The notes under the pieces were generated by a model. That model searched no databases, was not told the origin of the DNA, and saw only the letters and a program-made list of their open reading frames with translations. From positions 1 to 23,766 of the forward strand of contig JBPCPM010000032.1 of the NCBI GenBank assembly GCA_050999155.1: a stretch of DNA of 23,766 bases. Direction: 5' to 3'. Position numbers and translations under genes: made by a program. Every line of letters begins with the position of its first letter. Positions within the stretch are counted from its first letter, which is position 1. Shown piece by piece: positions 23,700 to 23,766 of the stretch. Source of the stretch: JBPCPM01 sp050999155 (lineage in GTDB: Bacteria > Actinomycetota > Thermoleophilia > Solirubrobacterales > 70-9).

Positions 23700-23766
23700 T
23701 TAGATCGACAGGGGGTCGACGAGGATGCCCAGGTCGATGTCCATGCCGCCGACCTTGGCGTACGTC
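23700..23766 (-). pseudogene. nuoL: NuoL N-terminal segment upstream of an in-frame TAA (window edge)
   Basis: In frame with the nuoL body, the bases up to the window edge encode TYAKVGGMDIDLGILVDPLSI, then TAA, then the ATG of the body. LVDPLS is a standard NuoL motif that is normally continuous with the following helix (VTGVSFLIHL). The upstream start lies outside the window. Whether the stop is real cannot be told from one sequence. Confidence 0.7.

Noticed and set aside
23700..23702. TAA recoded as an amino acid (alternative genetic code)
   Set aside because: Nothing else in the window supports recoding, and an ordinary mutation or base error explains one stop.

Overview
The window is about 70% GC with dense, often overlapping genes (ATGA, GTGA and TGATG junctions), many GTG starts and several apparently leaderless promoters. 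The gene content includes an actinobacterial-type aconitase, two c-di-GMP proteins, a double ThyX-like protein and a nuoL-nuoM-nuoN cluster. Together this suggests a high-GC Actinomycetota, most likely of the Thermoleophilia/Solirubrobacterales type. That placement is inference from style and remembered homologues, not a search result.

Layout. 1-515: 3' part of a LysR-type regulator running off a pyrimidine-rich contig edge. 560-3830: a redox/NO-like module. On the minus strand lie a cysteine-rich COG2345/SufR-like HTH regulator, a polytopic His-containing membrane protein and a hemerythrin. Divergent from them are a 7Fe ferredoxin and a small membrane protein, and a TGTGTAAAT direct repeat sits in the shared promoter region. 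3869-6685: aconitase (minus). 6951-7142: a small unknown protein (minus). 7291-8909: an SDR oxidoreductase followed by an alpha/beta-hydrolase that has lost its nucleophile. 8818-10056: a minus-strand methyltransferase whose 3' end runs through two REP-like palindromes into the hydrolase tail. 10124-12923: a CBS protein, a small conserved-looking protein, a membrane protein and a GH3 lipoprotein. 12981-14690: a PAS-GGDEF-EAL protein. About 14740-15219: a decayed AAA ATPase and a phased TTTAGA repeat. 15306-16892: the tandem ThyX-like protein (minus), divergent from a membrane GGDEF protein (16967-17953). 18014-23766: nuoL, nuoM, nuoN and an AEC permease as one minus-strand run.

How genes work together. 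The nuo cluster supplies three antiporter-like subunits of respiratory complex I, and the permease probably rides on its transcript. The HTH/membrane protein/hemerythrin trio plus ferredoxin looks like an O2- or NO-responsive unit with its own operator. The two GGDEF proteins could make and break c-di-GMP.

Main points for a second look: an in-frame TAA inside nuoL; loss of the TM5 glutamate in NuoL (Ala) and its change to Asp in NuoM; complementary motif decay in the two ThyX halves; seven TAnnnT-type boxes 6-7 nt upstream of start codons; REP elements translated as a protein tail; catalytic-residue loss in the hydrolase and the NagZ-like protein; and a probable one-base frame break at the start of the membrane GGDEF gene.
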